DNA of 64,000 nt from an uncultured Lachnospiraceae bacterium (GCA_910578795.1 CAJTSD010000015.1:4836-68835); one strand, 5' to 3'; positions 30,923 to 40,180 are shown, counted from the first letter of the stretch. The notes: generated by a model not told the origin, from the sequence alone. A program made the numbers and translations.

Positions 30923-31687
30923 TTATAAAAATAAGGTATTCTTTTTATAGCCACTGCAAGCTTTCTTTAATTTCATGCTGCCCGCCATAAGAAGCGCCTT
31001 ATTGACGCTGCGGACATTCTGCGGACAGACGGCGATACAGCGCATACAGGAAATACAGCTTTTTGTGTCTGTCTTGGACGGATTGTCGGCAGGAATTGCC
31101 CCGACCGGACATTGTTTTGCGCAAAGACCGCACCCGACGCAGCCTTTTTGCGCCTGCGGTTTCATCGGAACGCCGCCGTATTCCCGATAAGGACGGTCTC
31201 CCGAAAGCGTCAGTGTTTCCGCCAATTCCCCCGCGTCGATTTTCGCACGGATTTCCTGCGCAAAACCGGCAAGCTGCGTTTCGTCCTGCGCGTCGGGACG
31301 TCCTGCGGCAAACTGGCGCATTATGGAGTGCTCCGCAATGGCGGCAACCGCAGCGATGCAGGAAAATCCTGCATCTGTCAGGGTATCCTGCAATTCCACA
31401 AGCGTATCCTCATATTCCCTGTTTCCGTAGACTGCAATCAGGATTGCACGCGCCCCGTTTCCTTTCATTTGACGAAGGCGCGATACGGCAACGCCGGGAA
31501 CACGCCCTCCATAGGAAGGGACAGACACAATGCAGATGTCCCGCACATCAAACGAATATGCGGAAAAATCCGTTTCGCGTTCGCATAATTCAATCTCCGT
31601 GCTTTCCGCACAAAATGCGTTTGTAAAGATACCGGATACTTTTTTTGTTCCCCCCGTAGGGCTGAATAGGATTTGATAAACAGACAT
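30923..31687 (-). CDS. EFR1-family flavodoxin-like ferredoxin with two 4Fe-4S clusters
   Basis: A 254-aa redox protein. The N-terminal flavodoxin fold (1-165) begins YQILFSPTGGTKKVS, an FMN phosphate-binding loop, with VPSYGGRVPG farther on. The C-terminal bacterial ferredoxin domain (about 180-240) has CVGCGLCAKQC followed by P and CISCMRCIAVC followed by P. This EFR1-type architecture is common in gut anaerobes and likely shuttles electrons between flavin and ferredoxin pools. AAAGGAG is 7 bases before ATG 31687. The WYL regulator gene lies 62 bases upstream, so the two may be co-transcribed. Confidence 0.9.
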   Translation of the reverse strand: MSVYQILFSPTGGTKKVSGIFTNAFCAESTEIELCERETDFSAYSFDVRDICIVSVPSYGGRVPGVAVSRLRQMKGNGARAILIAVYGNREYEDTLVELQDTLTDAGFSCIAAVAAIAEHSIMRQFAAGRPDAQDETQLAGFAQEIRAKIDAGELAETLTLSGDRPYREYGGVPMKPQAQKGCVGCGLCAKQCPVGAIPADNPSKTDTKSCISCMRCIAVCPQNVRSVNKALLMAGSMKLKKACSGYKKNTLFL

Positions 31688-31749
31688 TATAGTGCTCCTT
31701 TTCTCTCTTTTGTTGTTGCGGTTTTCAGGAAACCAAATTTCAAAAACAG

Positions 31750-32670
31750 TTATGATTCCACGTCCGTATACTGATATTTTCCGCAAATTCCCTCTGCGAA
31801 TTTTAAAACATCTTCCCGCAATTCCACAGGCTCCAGCAACTGCGCGCCGTCCCCGAACGACACAATCCAGCGGACAATGCTTTCTTTATCCGCAAATCCA
31901 AATGAAAACAGCAGGCTCCCGTCAGACTGCTGCGTAAAACATTCCGCTCCGAATTCGTCCATTAACCGCCAGCGGTACTGCGGTTGTATCTTCGCCTTCA
32001 CCTGATACACATCGGGAAGTACCTGCATGCGCGATAAGTCCGGCAGCGGCACAGACCGCTTTTCAAAAGCCGCGCCCACCTGCAAATCCGCCATGCGGTT
32101 TAGCTTGAACAGACGAAAATCCCTGCGCTTGACACACCAGCCCCACACATACCAACTCGACCACTGAAACAGCAGATTGTACGGTTCTATCGTGCGATGC
32201 GTTTCACCGCTTGGCGCAAAATAAGAAAACGAAACCGTTCGCGCCGAAAGAATCGCGCCGTGCAGCAATTCAATTTTGGGCGATAACGCTTTCTTGTTCC
32301 ATGTGGACAGGTCAATCAGAAGATGCGCGTCACCCGGCATCAGACTGGACACGCCTGCGGAGAGCTTTTCCATTAACTGCGCGTAACGGTTTGTGCCGCT
32401 CACACTGTCCAAGCTGCGCAGCCCTGCCAAAATCGCCTGCATATCCGACATGCTCAGCAGCGTTTTGTCAATCTTATAATCTTCCATAATGGAAATGCCG
32501 CCGTTTTTCCCCTGCTGTGTCACAAGCGGAATACCAGCCATGCAAAGCGCCTCAATATCCCTGTTAATCGTGCGGCGCGATACCTCGAATTTTTCCGCAA
32601 GATACGGCGCCGTCACTTTTTCCTTCTGCAAAAGAATGGACAAAATTCCAATCATTCTGTCAAGCTTCAT
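31750..32670 (-). CDS. WYL-domain transcriptional regulator (YafY type)
   Basis: A 306-aa regulator with an N-terminal winged HTH (1-60: MIGILSILLQKEKVTAPYLAEKF, then RRTINRDIEAL), a WYL domain at about 135-215 (IEPYNLLFQWSSWYVWGWCVKR) and a C-terminal WCX extension. WYL regulators bind nucleic-acid or nucleotide ligands and regulate locally. It probably controls the adjacent ferredoxin and GyrI-like genes; a GyrI-like protein next to a YafY regulator is a familiar arrangement. An element remnant lies just upstream. Confidence 0.9.
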   Translation of the reverse strand: MKLDRMIGILSILLQKEKVTAPYLAEKFEVSRRTINRDIEALCMAGIPLVTQQGKNGGISIMEDYKIDKTLLSMSDMQAILAGLRSLDSVSGTNRYAQLMEKLSAGVSSLMPGDAHLLIDLSTWNKKALSPKIELLHGAILSARTVSFSYFAPSGETHRTIEPYNLLFQWSSWYVWGWCVKRRDFRLFKLNRMADLQVGAAFEKRSVPLPDLSRMQVLPDVYQVKAKIQPQYRWRLMDEFGAECFTQQSDGSLLFSFGFADKESIVRWIVSFGDGAQLLEPVELREDVLKFAEGICGKYQYTDVES

Positions 32671-32692
32671 TTTCGGATTCCCCCATGCTGAC

Positions 32693-32727
32693 GTGACAGT
32701 CCAGCCTTCATCTTCCTGTTACAGACA
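32693..32727. repeat. Remnant of the GTAACA/CAGCC folded element
   Basis: GTGACAGTCCAGCC followed by TTC-N2-CTTCCTGTTAC matches the left end of the 29042 element at about 29 of 35 positions. The rest of the element is absent. It lies between the WYL regulator and bcp. Confidence 0.6.
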
Positions 32728-32735
32728 GCCAAACA

Positions 32736-33191
32736 TTAGGAAAGCTGCTCCAACATCTGCGCGGGATTTTCCGCCGCTTTGACCTTGCCGAAGGCTTTGA
32801 CAATCACGCCCTCCTCGTCAATCAGATACGTCGTGCGCACCACGCCCATGCTGACTTTTCCGTAGTTCTTCTTCTCCTGCCACACGTCGTACGCCTCAAT
32901 GCAGGCACGCTCAGGGTCGGAAAGCAGCGTAAACGGAAGTCCGTACTTTTCCTCAAATTTCTTGTGCGACGCCACGCTGTCCTTGCTCACGCCAAGCACC
33001 ACCGCGCCCTTTTCCAAAAACTGCGGATACAGTTCCCCAAAATTGCACGCCTGTTTCGTGCAGCCGGGCGTGTTGTCCTTCGGATAAAAATACAAAATCA
33101 CTTTTTTGCCCCGATACTCCTCTAAGGTATGCATCTGCCCGTTTTGGTCGGGTAGGGAAAATGCGGGTGCCTTTGTTCCTGTTTGTAACAT
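32736..33191 (-). CDS. bcp: Thiol peroxidase Bcp (peroxiredoxin Q)
   Basis: A 151-aa peroxiredoxin: YFYPKDNTPGCTKQACNF gives peroxidatic C44 and the resolving-position C49, the atypical 2-Cys Bcp pattern. GVSKDSVASHKKF and the conserved Arg in VRTTYLID fit. It reduces peroxides with thioredoxin. GGAGGC precedes the ATG, 14 bases after the Imm26-like gene's stop at 33206, so the two may share a transcript. Confidence 0.96.
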   Translation of the reverse strand: MLQTGTKAPAFSLPDQNGQMHTLEEYRGKKVILYFYPKDNTPGCTKQACNFGELYPQFLEKGAVVLGVSKDSVASHKKFEEKYGLPFTLLSDPERACIEAYDVWQEKKNYGKVSMGVVRTTYLIDEEGVIVKAFGKVKAAENPAQMLEQLS

Positions 33192-33205
33192 ATTGTTGCC
33201 TCCTT

Positions 33206-34360
33206 TTAAAACCTGTTGTCTTTTTCCAGTGTTGTATCATCTTTAATACCCATCTGTCTTTGCACGTATTCCAGTTCCTTTTGATAGATTGGATTGCGCA
33301 AATCATACGCATACGAAACACGCGGCTGGCTTGCCCAAAACGGCTCGTTGGAATTTGCCCGGATACAGTCTTCAACAATTGTCTGATTGATATGAAAGCC
33401 AAAACTGATACCGCTGTATCGAAAATCCTTTTCCAAAAGCGTATTGCCTGCAAGCGGGAGTTCGCGGTACTCCTTTCCCCTGCAATAACAGATTTTGTCC
33501 CTGTCCCGTCCGTCAATGGAACGTCCGTACATTACGGGATAGTCAATCATTTCCTGATTTTCGGGCAGCGGCGCGTTTCCGATAATCTCATACTCACCGT
33601 AATAGAACCGATTGTCCATCATGTATTCGGACGGACAGCTCTTTAACGATTGCAGCTCCTCAATGCTGACATTCGGATTGTCCGTGATAATATGATACAC
33701 CGAAACACAGAGCGCCTTTCCCATCAGAATATCCCAAAACGCCCCGCCGTTTTTCACAAATTGCCGCACGTCCAGCAAAATCCGACCGTACCCATAATTT
33801 CTGCGGTCATACCGGAACCGGAAGAAATCGCCCTCTTTATACTTGCAGCGGCGTCTTTTCGCACCTGCAAACGCCTGAATTTCCTCCAAATCCGAAGCAT
33901 TTGTATCCGCAATCCATTTGTCAAGAAACATTTGCAGTCCGTCTGTATCCATAAACGGCTCCCCCGCAAAGGACGACGAATAATACGTCTGCTGCGTCGT
34001 ATAATTCGCAATGCAGATGCCACCCCGCTTATCTGTTCCGCCGCTAAATTCAACGTACACCCCGTAGGGCGTGCAGCGCTGGATATTGACGCCGTTTAGA
34101 CGCTTTGGCTTTCCCCGCTTCGTAATCGGCGCAATCATCGTGCGGTTGTCCTGCGTTTTGAGGTGATACGCACTTTCATGAAAGCTGCCGCTGTCATGCG
34201 CCCAAATGACCTTGCGCAAAACATCGCCGTCAAAAAACAAAATATCCTTTCCGGTAGAAAGCTCCGGTTTCACGCAGTTATTCGGGATTTCCACACGCTC
34301 CCAGCTTGGTTCAACCAGCTCCAATCCAAGGTAGGCGCGCTGTTCATTTGTTAATTCCAT
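33206..34360 (-). CDS. Uncharacterised protein with an Imm26-like domain
   Basis: A 384-aa soluble protein with no signal peptide or membrane segment. Residues about 1-165 are beta-rich and unrecognised. From about 170 the sequence KYKEGDFFRFRYDRRNYGYGRIL resembles the start of the Imm26 immunity family (GDiF followed by a YGyGRiL motif), continuing to about 290 with DILMGKALCVSVYHII. No toxin gene is nearby, so it may be an orphan immunity protein against a competitor's polymorphic toxin. AGGAG lies before the ATG. The assignment rests on motif memory and is moderate. Confidence 0.6.
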   Translation of the reverse strand: MELTNEQRAYLGLELVEPSWERVEIPNNCVKPELSTGKDILFFDGDVLRKVIWAHDSGSFHESAYHLKTQDNRTMIAPITKRGKPKRLNGVNIQRCTPYGVYVEFSGGTDKRGGICIANYTTQQTYYSSSFAGEPFMDTDGLQMFLDKWIADTNASDLEEIQAFAGAKRRRCKYKEGDFFRFRYDRRNYGYGRILLDVRQFVKNGGAFWDILMGKALCVSVYHIITDNPNVSIEELQSLKSCPSEYMMDNRFYYGEYEIIGNAPLPENQEMIDYPVMYGRSIDGRDRDKICYCRGKEYRELPLAGNTLLEKDFRYSGISFGFHINQTIVEDCIRANSNEPFWASQPRVSYAYDLRNPIYQKELEYVQRQMGIKDDTTLEKDNRF

Positions 34361-34577
34361 AACAAGCTCCTCTTCAAATTATTAATGAGAACTCCCGAGA
34401 TGTTCCTACATATGAAACAGGAATCGGTTTCCTATTTTGCATAAAGTTCGACTCCATTCTGCCCTTAGTATACCCTTATCTGCTGTAAAATTCAACAGCA
34501 AAGATTACAACCTCCAACAATCCTGTAACAGTTTCCCAAACGACGTGATATAAAGGTTAGAGAGGGGAGCTCTTTAC

Positions 34578-37034
34578 TTATTCCCGAAACCGTACCCGCT
34601 CAATCAGCGTATCCCTTTGCACCGATTTCGCCAGCACCGCCGTCAGCACCGCCTGCAGGATCAAAAGCGTCAAAGCCACAATCACCGCCGCCGCAAACGG
34701 ATAATGGTAATTCGTAATTTCAAGCATTTTTGCCTCTTTGGCATACAAAAACATAAAATATCCAAGCACACTGCCCACGCCAACGGAAACCGCAAGCGTA
34801 CCAAACGTATAAAACAGTCCTTCCAATTGCAGCATCTTCCCAAGCTGTCGGTCGGACATGCCGATTGCCTGCATCATGCCAAGCTCTTTCCTTCGGACAT
34901 GGACGCTGTTCATCATCGTATTCACCAAATTCATCACGCTGATTGCCGCCAGTATGCCAAGGAACACATAACACGCGCCGCCTACGATTGCCATATTGTT
35001 TTTCCAGTACGCAAACATCTGCTGCCACGTGCGCATCTCGAGCGCACCCGAGGACAGCACAATCCCCTCAAGCGCCTGCGCCAATGCCGTGTCATGGTTC
35101 TTATCCGCAATCACATGAAAATAGCGGGAACAATTGTAACTGCCAAGCGCGTCGACCGCATCCTTTGCCATATAAAAATACATATAGTTCGACAATCCGC
35201 TCCTGTAATTCCCGACCGCCGCAATCTCAATCTCTTTCTCAAACGTGCGTTCCCCGTCTTGAACGGTTAAGGTCAGCTTTGTCCCGACATCAAGCTGCGG
35301 ATACCAAGACTGCAGCACACTGTCCACAATCACCTTGTCGCCTGACTTTAATTCCTCATACGTCACCGCCCCCTTGATAATGCCTCGTTCCAACTCCTTT
35401 GCATACACTTCGGGCACGCCATTCAGGGAGTGGGTATCCTCCCCCAACACGTCCGCCGTCACATGCAGCTCGCTGAACACGTCTACCCGTTCTACGCCGT
35501 CAAGACACTCAATCTGCGCTTTCAGCGATTCGTTCAGCGGATTGTTCTGCTGAACCCTGCTCCACGCCCGCTCAGGTCGCTCCCTGTTGTGCTCCTCCAC
35601 AATCGGGGAAATCTCATACGCCCCCAACATTACATTGTCTGCACACTGCTTTGGCGACGCGCAGGAAAGCACCGTCGCAGCCACCATAATCAGCACTCCC
35701 GTCATTGCCATCGAAACAATTGTCACCGCGCTTTTTCGCTTGTTGTCCGCCAAATTGCGCATGGTCAGACGCCCAATCGTCAAATCCGTATAACCGCCCC
35801 GTTTGGCTTTTGCCCTTTTCGCCGCGCCGTGATAACGCATCGCCTCGATCTCCGAAACGCCCGCCAACGTCCGCATCGGTTTCAGCAAAGAAAGATAAAC
35901 AGTACACAGCGTAATGACAATGGCAAGCGCATACGCCCAAGGGTAAAGCACATTCACCTCCCCGCTTGCCAGAAGTTCCCGCAAAGCAGTCAGATAATCC
36001 CCCGCGTCCCGCACGACACTGCCCATGTTTGACATTATAACCGTAACTGCCACTGTTCCCAAAAGCAGACCGATTGGTATCGCTATGGCGGCAACCCAAA
36101 GCCCTTCCCGCAGCACAATCTGCCGAAGCTGCCGTTTCGTCGCGCCGATTGCCTTGAGCCTGCCAAACTCCTGAACCCGCTGATTCAGGGACACATAATA
36201 AATACTGTAAATCGTGATAATTCCCGCCGCCACGATAATCAGCATAATCACGGCAATGGCAGGCACAAGAGCAGGATCCACATAATTGGCGCCCAAATAT
36301 TCCTCATTGATGCGGACGTTTTTTTCATTAATTCCAAACTGACGTGCTATATTCTGAATCCGTTCCTCAAGTTCGGTGGTCGTAACGCTGTCCTTTCCCT
36401 GAACCTGCGCCAAAATACGGTATGTTATCTGCTCCTGCGGAATTTCAAGTTCCGCAAACGGTTTAGAAACAAAAGCAGTATACACCCTTTGCTCCCTGCT
36501 TAAGCTGCTGTCCGCCAAAAAACCGCAGACGCGAAATTCCCGCTCCTGCCTGTAATCCAGTCCGCCGCCGCGGTAAATCTGATACGGAACACGAATCGTA
36601 TCCCCAATGTCCGCCTGCTGCCCCAACGCCTCCAAAATCCCCTGCGACACGACAATCTCTTCTTCCGTCTCGGGAATGCGCCCGCGCTCTGGCAAGACAC
36701 GATATAGCTCCGCCGCCGTTTCGTCCAAATACATCAGCGATACGGTCGTGTCCTCAATCATCATTTCCCCGACGTTTATCATGAAACCATACCGCTCTAT
36801 ATCATGATGCAGTACAAGCCCCCGCATGGTATCCGTATCCACATCACGGTACATCGCGTGCCACGTCGGATAAACTTTATTAATCGCCGCGTTCTGCACG
36901 TCAACCATGCCTTTCCCGACACTTGGCACGACAAACAAAAGAAATGTCGTCAGCATTATTGCAATGCCAATCAGAATGTTTTTGCTCCTGTGGTATTTCA
37001 TATTGTCAAGGGCGACGCGTGTTGTCATTTTCAT
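34578..37034 (-). CDS. FtsX-family ABC transporter permease, duplicated form
   Basis: An 818-aa permease. A first helix (about 20-38) and an extracellular region (about 40-250) are followed by three helices (about 255-395), where NQRVQEFGRLKAIGATKRQLR is the FtsX coupling motif. The unit then repeats: helix near 435, a second extracellular region (about 460-685) and three helices, with VRRKELGMMQAIGMSDRQL. This 8-helix MacB/FtsX-duplicate plan differs from the 10-helix BceB plan. It is encoded 21 bases after its ATPase. It likely exports or extracts hydrophobic compounds or antimicrobial peptides under the adjacent two-component system. Confidence 0.9.
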   Translation of the reverse strand: MKMTTRVALDNMKYHRSKNILIGIAIMLTTFLLFVVPSVGKGMVDVQNAAINKVYPTWHAMYRDVDTDTMRGLVLHHDIERYGFMINVGEMMIEDTTVSLMYLDETAAELYRVLPERGRIPETEEEIVVSQGILEALGQQADIGDTIRVPYQIYRGGGLDYRQEREFRVCGFLADSSLSREQRVYTAFVSKPFAELEIPQEQITYRILAQVQGKDSVTTTELEERIQNIARQFGINEKNVRINEEYLGANYVDPALVPAIAVIMLIIVAAGIITIYSIYYVSLNQRVQEFGRLKAIGATKRQLRQIVLREGLWVAAIAIPIGLLLGTVAVTVIMSNMGSVVRDAGDYLTALRELLASGEVNVLYPWAYALAIVITLCTVYLSLLKPMRTLAGVSEIEAMRYHGAAKRAKAKRGGYTDLTIGRLTMRNLADNKRKSAVTIVSMAMTGVLIMVAATVLSCASPKQCADNVMLGAYEISPIVEEHNRERPERAWSRVQQNNPLNESLKAQIECLDGVERVDVFSELHVTADVLGEDTHSLNGVPEVYAKELERGIIKGAVTYEELKSGDKVIVDSVLQSWYPQLDVGTKLTLTVQDGERTFEKEIEIAAVGNYRSGLSNYMYFYMAKDAVDALGSYNCSRYFHVIADKNHDTALAQALEGIVLSSGALEMRTWQQMFAYWKNNMAIVGGACYVFLGILAAISVMNLVNTMMNSVHVRRKELGMMQAIGMSDRQLGKMLQLEGLFYTFGTLAVSVGVGSVLGYFMFLYAKEAKMLEITNYHYPFAAAVIVALTLLILQAVLTAVLAKSVQRDTLIERVRFRE

Positions 37035-37055
37035 CTTAAAATCCTCCCATTCTCT

Positions 37056-37733
37056 TCACACTACCTTACCGTCCTCAATCTCAATAATCCGGTCCGCCAT
37101 CTGCGCAATCGTTTCGTCGTGCGTAATCATCACAAGCGTCTGCCCGAACTCTCGTACGCAGTTCTTTAAAAGACTCATCACCTCAATCTCCGTCTGCGAA
37201 TCCAAATTCCCTGTCGGCTCGTCCGCCAAAATAACCGCAGGCTTGCTCGCAAGCGCCCGCGCAATTGCCGTCCGCTGCTTCTGCCCGCCCGACAGGACAT
37301 TCGGCATTGCGTTCTTCTTATCCTCCAGTCCGATTTTGCACAAAATTTCGGTTATCTCCGCCGTGTCCACCTTTCGCCCGTCAAGCCCGAGCGGAAGCAC
37401 GATATTCTCCCACACATTCAGGGACGGGATTAAATTATAATCCTGAAACACAAACCCGATTTTCTTCCTGCGAAACTGCGCAAGCCTGTCGTCCTTCAGC
37501 GCAAAAATATCTGTTCCGTCAATTATGACACGCCCCTCGTCCGGTCTGTCCAACCCGCCGATTAAATGCAAAAGCGTCGATTTTCCCGAACCTGAACGCC
37601 CCACAACCGCCGTAAACCGCCCGCGCTCAATCTCCAAGCTTGTATGGTCCACCGCCCGCACAAGATTCTCCCCGCTGCCGTAATATTTCACCAAATTTTC
37701 CAACTGTAAAATGATACTTGTATCCGTATTCAT
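37056..37733 (-). CDS. ABC transporter ATPase (MacB/LolD type)
   Basis: A 225-aa ATPase with Walker A GRSGSGKST, Q-loop FVFQDYNLIPSLNVWENIVLP, signature LSGGQKQR and Walker B VILADEPTGNLD with switch His in ITHDE. The sequence type pairs with FtsX-like permeases, encoded immediately downstream. A 15-bp palindrome lies 42-56 bases before its ATG and may be the response-regulator site. Confidence 0.96.
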   Translation of the reverse strand: MNTDTSIILQLENLVKYYGSGENLVRAVDHTSLEIERGRFTAVVGRSGSGKSTLLHLIGGLDRPDEGRVIIDGTDIFALKDDRLAQFRRKKIGFVFQDYNLIPSLNVWENIVLPLGLDGRKVDTAEITEILCKIGLEDKKNAMPNVLSGGQKQRTAIARALASKPAVILADEPTGNLDSQTEIEVMSLLKNCVREFGQTLVMITHDETIAQMADRIIEIEDGKVV

Positions 37734-37774
37734 ATCAATAACCGTGCCCCTTTCTTACTACTGCCTTTCTACTG

Positions 37775-37789
37775 TCTGACACTGTCAGA
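37775..37789. promoter_or_regulatory. 15-bp perfect palindrome upstream of the ABC operon
   Basis: TCTGACA-C-TGTCAGA sits between the kinase gene and the ABC ATPase gene, close to where an ABC promoter should be. The adjacent OmpR-type regulator is the natural candidate binder, by inference. Confidence 0.5.
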
Positions 37790-37808
37790 TTACCACTGCC
37801 GCATTACA

Positions 37809-37846
37809 AAACCCTTACAAAAACCATAACAGTTTTGTAAGGGTTT
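37809..37846 (-). terminator. Hairpin between kinase and ABC genes, possible attenuator
   Basis: AAACCCTTACAAAA (37809-37822) pairs with TTTTGTAAGGGTTT (37833-37846), 14 bp, 11 bases after the kinase stop. The following U-tract is weak on the minus strand (TGTAATG), so termination may be partial. Confidence 0.6.
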
Positions 37847-37857
37847 CCATTTACGCA

Positions 37858-39111
37858 TCATCGCGGCAACGTCATTTGAAACACCGTCCCCCGCTCCGCT
37901 CTTCGTTTTGCGAGAATCGTCCCGCCCTGCCGCTCCAAAATCATTCTTGTCAGATAAAGCCCGACGCCCGCGCCGTCCTTTACCAGCTCCTTCGCACGGG
38001 TTCCTCTGTAAAACCGCTGATAAATCTTTGCCGTTTCCTCTTTGGCAATCCCCATGCCCTCGTCCTCCACCTCAATCAGCACGTTTTTGGCAAGCGGTAT
38101 CACACGCACGGTAACTGTTGTGTGTGCACCAGAATACTTCACCGCATTTTCCAGCACATTGGCAAACGCCTCCGCCGTCCACCGCACGTCATGGCTGACC
38201 GTCAAATCCCCTTCAGACTCCACGCAGACCGCAATCTCCTTATTCCTTGCCTTCATGTAAACCTCACTGACCGCCTCCGCAATCGTCTCCTTCAAAGGCG
38301 CGTCAACAGGCTTAATCGCAATCATATGTGTTTCCAAACGCGACAAATTCACCAGTTCCTCTAAAAGCTCCTCCAGTTTTTGGATTTCCTTTTCTCCCTG
38401 CGCCAAAAACTCCTGTCGTTCCCCCTCTGAACTATGTTCTCCTGTCACCAGCTCATAACTCATGCGAAGCGAGGCAAGCGGCGTTTTCAGCTGATGCGAA
38501 ATATCCGTAATCAGCGCCTTCGTGCTGTCCTCCTCCTCTTTCAGGCGCGCTTTCAAATCCGCGAAATAAATTCCCAATTCCTTCAGGCGCTCGCTAAGCC
38601 GCATCCACTCCTCCGGCATATTATCATAGGAACCGTTCTCAAACGCGGGAATGTTCCCAAATTCCCCCCGTTGAAACTGCGCAAGACACTCACATACCTC
38701 CCGCAGCAATTCTTCGGAAATATTATTTTTTATGTTCCTGCGCCACGCCAAAAATCCCAAAACCGCAATCATTGCCGTGCCAAGCAGCATTCCTGCGCAC
38801 CAAAATCCCCAAAATGAACGGTCTGCGGCATGCTGCAGCCGATACCCGTACTTCTCCTCAATCGTTTCCATCGCCGTAATCATCGCATCTGTTGTCGTAA
38901 AGTCTGCCAATTCGCGCTGATGATTCTTTTCCCACAAACCGACAATCTCTGTTTCCAACTCAGGGTGCTCCGCCAAAAGAGAAAGCACCCGCTGCAATTC
39001 ATTCGTCACATAATACCGTTCCAATGCCAATAAAAATGCGGAAAAAAGAACAGCAAACACAAGATACGCGCCCAAATACTTCGTTAATTTTTTATCACTT
39101 TTCCCGTCCAT
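37858..39111 (-). CDS. Sensor histidine kinase of the ABC-linked two-component system
   Basis: A 417-aa membrane kinase: helices at about 14-32 and 100-123 flank a short extracytoplasmic region of about 65 residues. The HisKA domain has DISHQLKTPLASL with phosphoacceptor H206. The ATPase domain contains the N-box NVLENAVKYS and the G-boxes EDEGMGIA and GAGVGLYLT. Its ATG overlaps the response-regulator end by 28 bases, so the pair is coupled. The small sensor suggests detection in or near the membrane. Confidence 0.95.
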   Translation of the reverse strand: MDGKSDKKLTKYLGAYLVFAVLFSAFLLALERYYVTNELQRVLSLLAEHPELETEIVGLWEKNHQRELADFTTTDAMITAMETIEEKYGYRLQHAADRSFWGFWCAGMLLGTAMIAVLGFLAWRRNIKNNISEELLREVCECLAQFQRGEFGNIPAFENGSYDNMPEEWMRLSERLKELGIYFADLKARLKEEEDSTKALITDISHQLKTPLASLRMSYELVTGEHSSEGERQEFLAQGEKEIQKLEELLEELVNLSRLETHMIAIKPVDAPLKETIAEAVSEVYMKARNKEIAVCVESEGDLTVSHDVRWTAEAFANVLENAVKYSGAHTTVTVRVIPLAKNVLIEVEDEGMGIAKEETAKIYQRFYRGTRAKELVKDGAGVGLYLTRMILERQGGTILAKRRAERGTVFQMTLPR

Positions 39112-39764
39112 AAATACCCCAGTCCCCTCACATTGGAAATCTCTTCCGTTTCCAGTTTATTCTTTAAACGGCTGATATTGACCGCCACCGTATTGTCGTC
39201 CACAAACTGTCCCTGGGAATCCCAAAGATATTCCAAAATCTTTTCCTTCGACAAAATCCGTCCCGCATTCTCCCACAGGTAAACCAAAAGCTGCAATTCC
39301 TTCTTGCTCAGCACAAGTTCCTGCCCGCTTTTGTACACCTTCATCTCCCCAAGATGAATGGTAAACACGCCCGAGGTCATAACCTGTTTTTGCTCCTCCT
39401 GATTATTCAGCCGCCGCATCAGGGCATTCACCTTGGAAACAAGCACCATCAATGAAAACGGCTTTGTGATATAATCGTCCGCCCCCGTATCATACCCGTT
39501 TACAATGTCCGCCTCCGAATCCAATGCAGTCAGATAAACCAAATATGTGCTGCCCGCCTTGCGCACCTGCGCGCCAAAATCAAGCCCCGTCCCGTCCGGA
39601 AGCGTGATGTCGCTGATGACAAGCGAAAACGCACCGTTTTCAAAACAGCGCCTCGCCTGCGCCAGTGTAAATGCCGATGTCACTCGATAGCCAGCCTTTT
39701 CCAGCGTCAGGGTGATGCCTCTGTTGAGCGTTTCGTCGTCCTCCAACAATAAAATTTCCTGCAT
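39084..39764 (-). CDS. OmpR/PhoB-family response regulator
   Basis: A 226-aa regulator with a receiver (1-120, phosphoacceptor D52 in VISDITLPDG, K in ITKPFS) and a winged-helix domain (about 130-225, ending DDNTVAVNISRLKNKLE and GLGYLW). ATG 39764 was chosen for GGAG at 7 bases rather than the longer frame. It heads the run regulator-kinase-ATPase-permease, a layout used for antimicrobial-peptide or envelope-stress detoxification. Confidence 0.95.
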   Translation of the reverse strand: MQEILLLEDDETLNRGITLTLEKAGYRVTSAFTLAQARRCFENGAFSLVISDITLPDGTGLDFGAQVRKAGSTYLVYLTALDSEADIVNGYDTGADDYITKPFSLMVLVSKVNALMRRLNNQEEQKQVMTSGVFTIHLGEMKVYKSGQELVLSKKELQLLVYLWENAGRILSKEKILEYLWDSQGQFVDDNTVAVNISRLKNKLETEEISNVRGLGYLWTGKVIKN

Positions 39765-39951
39765 TATCGTCTCCAATCCTCGCTTTTGCACTGATTTTTC
39801 TGCTCAATGACATTATTTTAACATAATCAATTGCATCATTCTATAAAATATTCCTTAAAGTTATGATTTCCTCTTTTTATATCGAATCGGTTCGGGAAGC
39901 ATTCCTTAGTTCCAAAAATACAATTCCTTTTAAGAATATTTGCAGGCATTT

Positions 39952-39980
39952 TTGACAATAGATGCTTTTTCTGTTAAGAT
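39952..39980 (+). promoter_or_regulatory. Consensus promoter of the 56-aa ORF
   Basis: TTGACA (39952-39957), 17-bp spacer, TAAGAT (39975-39980), ending 22 bases before the ATG, so the leader is very short. Confidence 0.82.
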
Positions 39981-40002
39981 TATCTGCAAGAGAGGAGATT
40001 AC

Positions 40003-40173
40003 ATGTTGAACATCAATTATTCCAAACAGGCTGTTAAGTTTCGTTCATGGGAAGACATCAAAGAAACCATGCCAGACGTATGGAGCTTAAAAATGCTTGA
40101 GGATATGGAACAGAAGCCCGAATTTCATGATTTTATACCACGGGAAGATGTATTAAAAGAATTGCATATATAA
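40003..40173 (+). CDS. Small 56-aa protein of unknown function
   Basis: The start is ATG 40003, with AGGAG 7 bases upstream. The sequence starts MLNINYSKQAVKF, which resembles the first strand and helix of ParE/RelE toxins (xYSKxAxKF). After this it changes to RSWEDIKETMPDVWSLKMLED and a charged end PREDVLKELHI, too short for a toxin fold. It has a consensus promoter and a terminator of its own, so it is probably expressed alone. It may be a remnant toxin-antitoxin gene, an unrecognised antitoxin, or a novel small protein. Confidence 0.65.
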   Translation: MLNINYSKQAVKFRSWEDIKETMPDVWSLKMLEDMEQKPEFHDFIPREDVLKELHI

Positions 40174-40180
40174 GGTCAAA

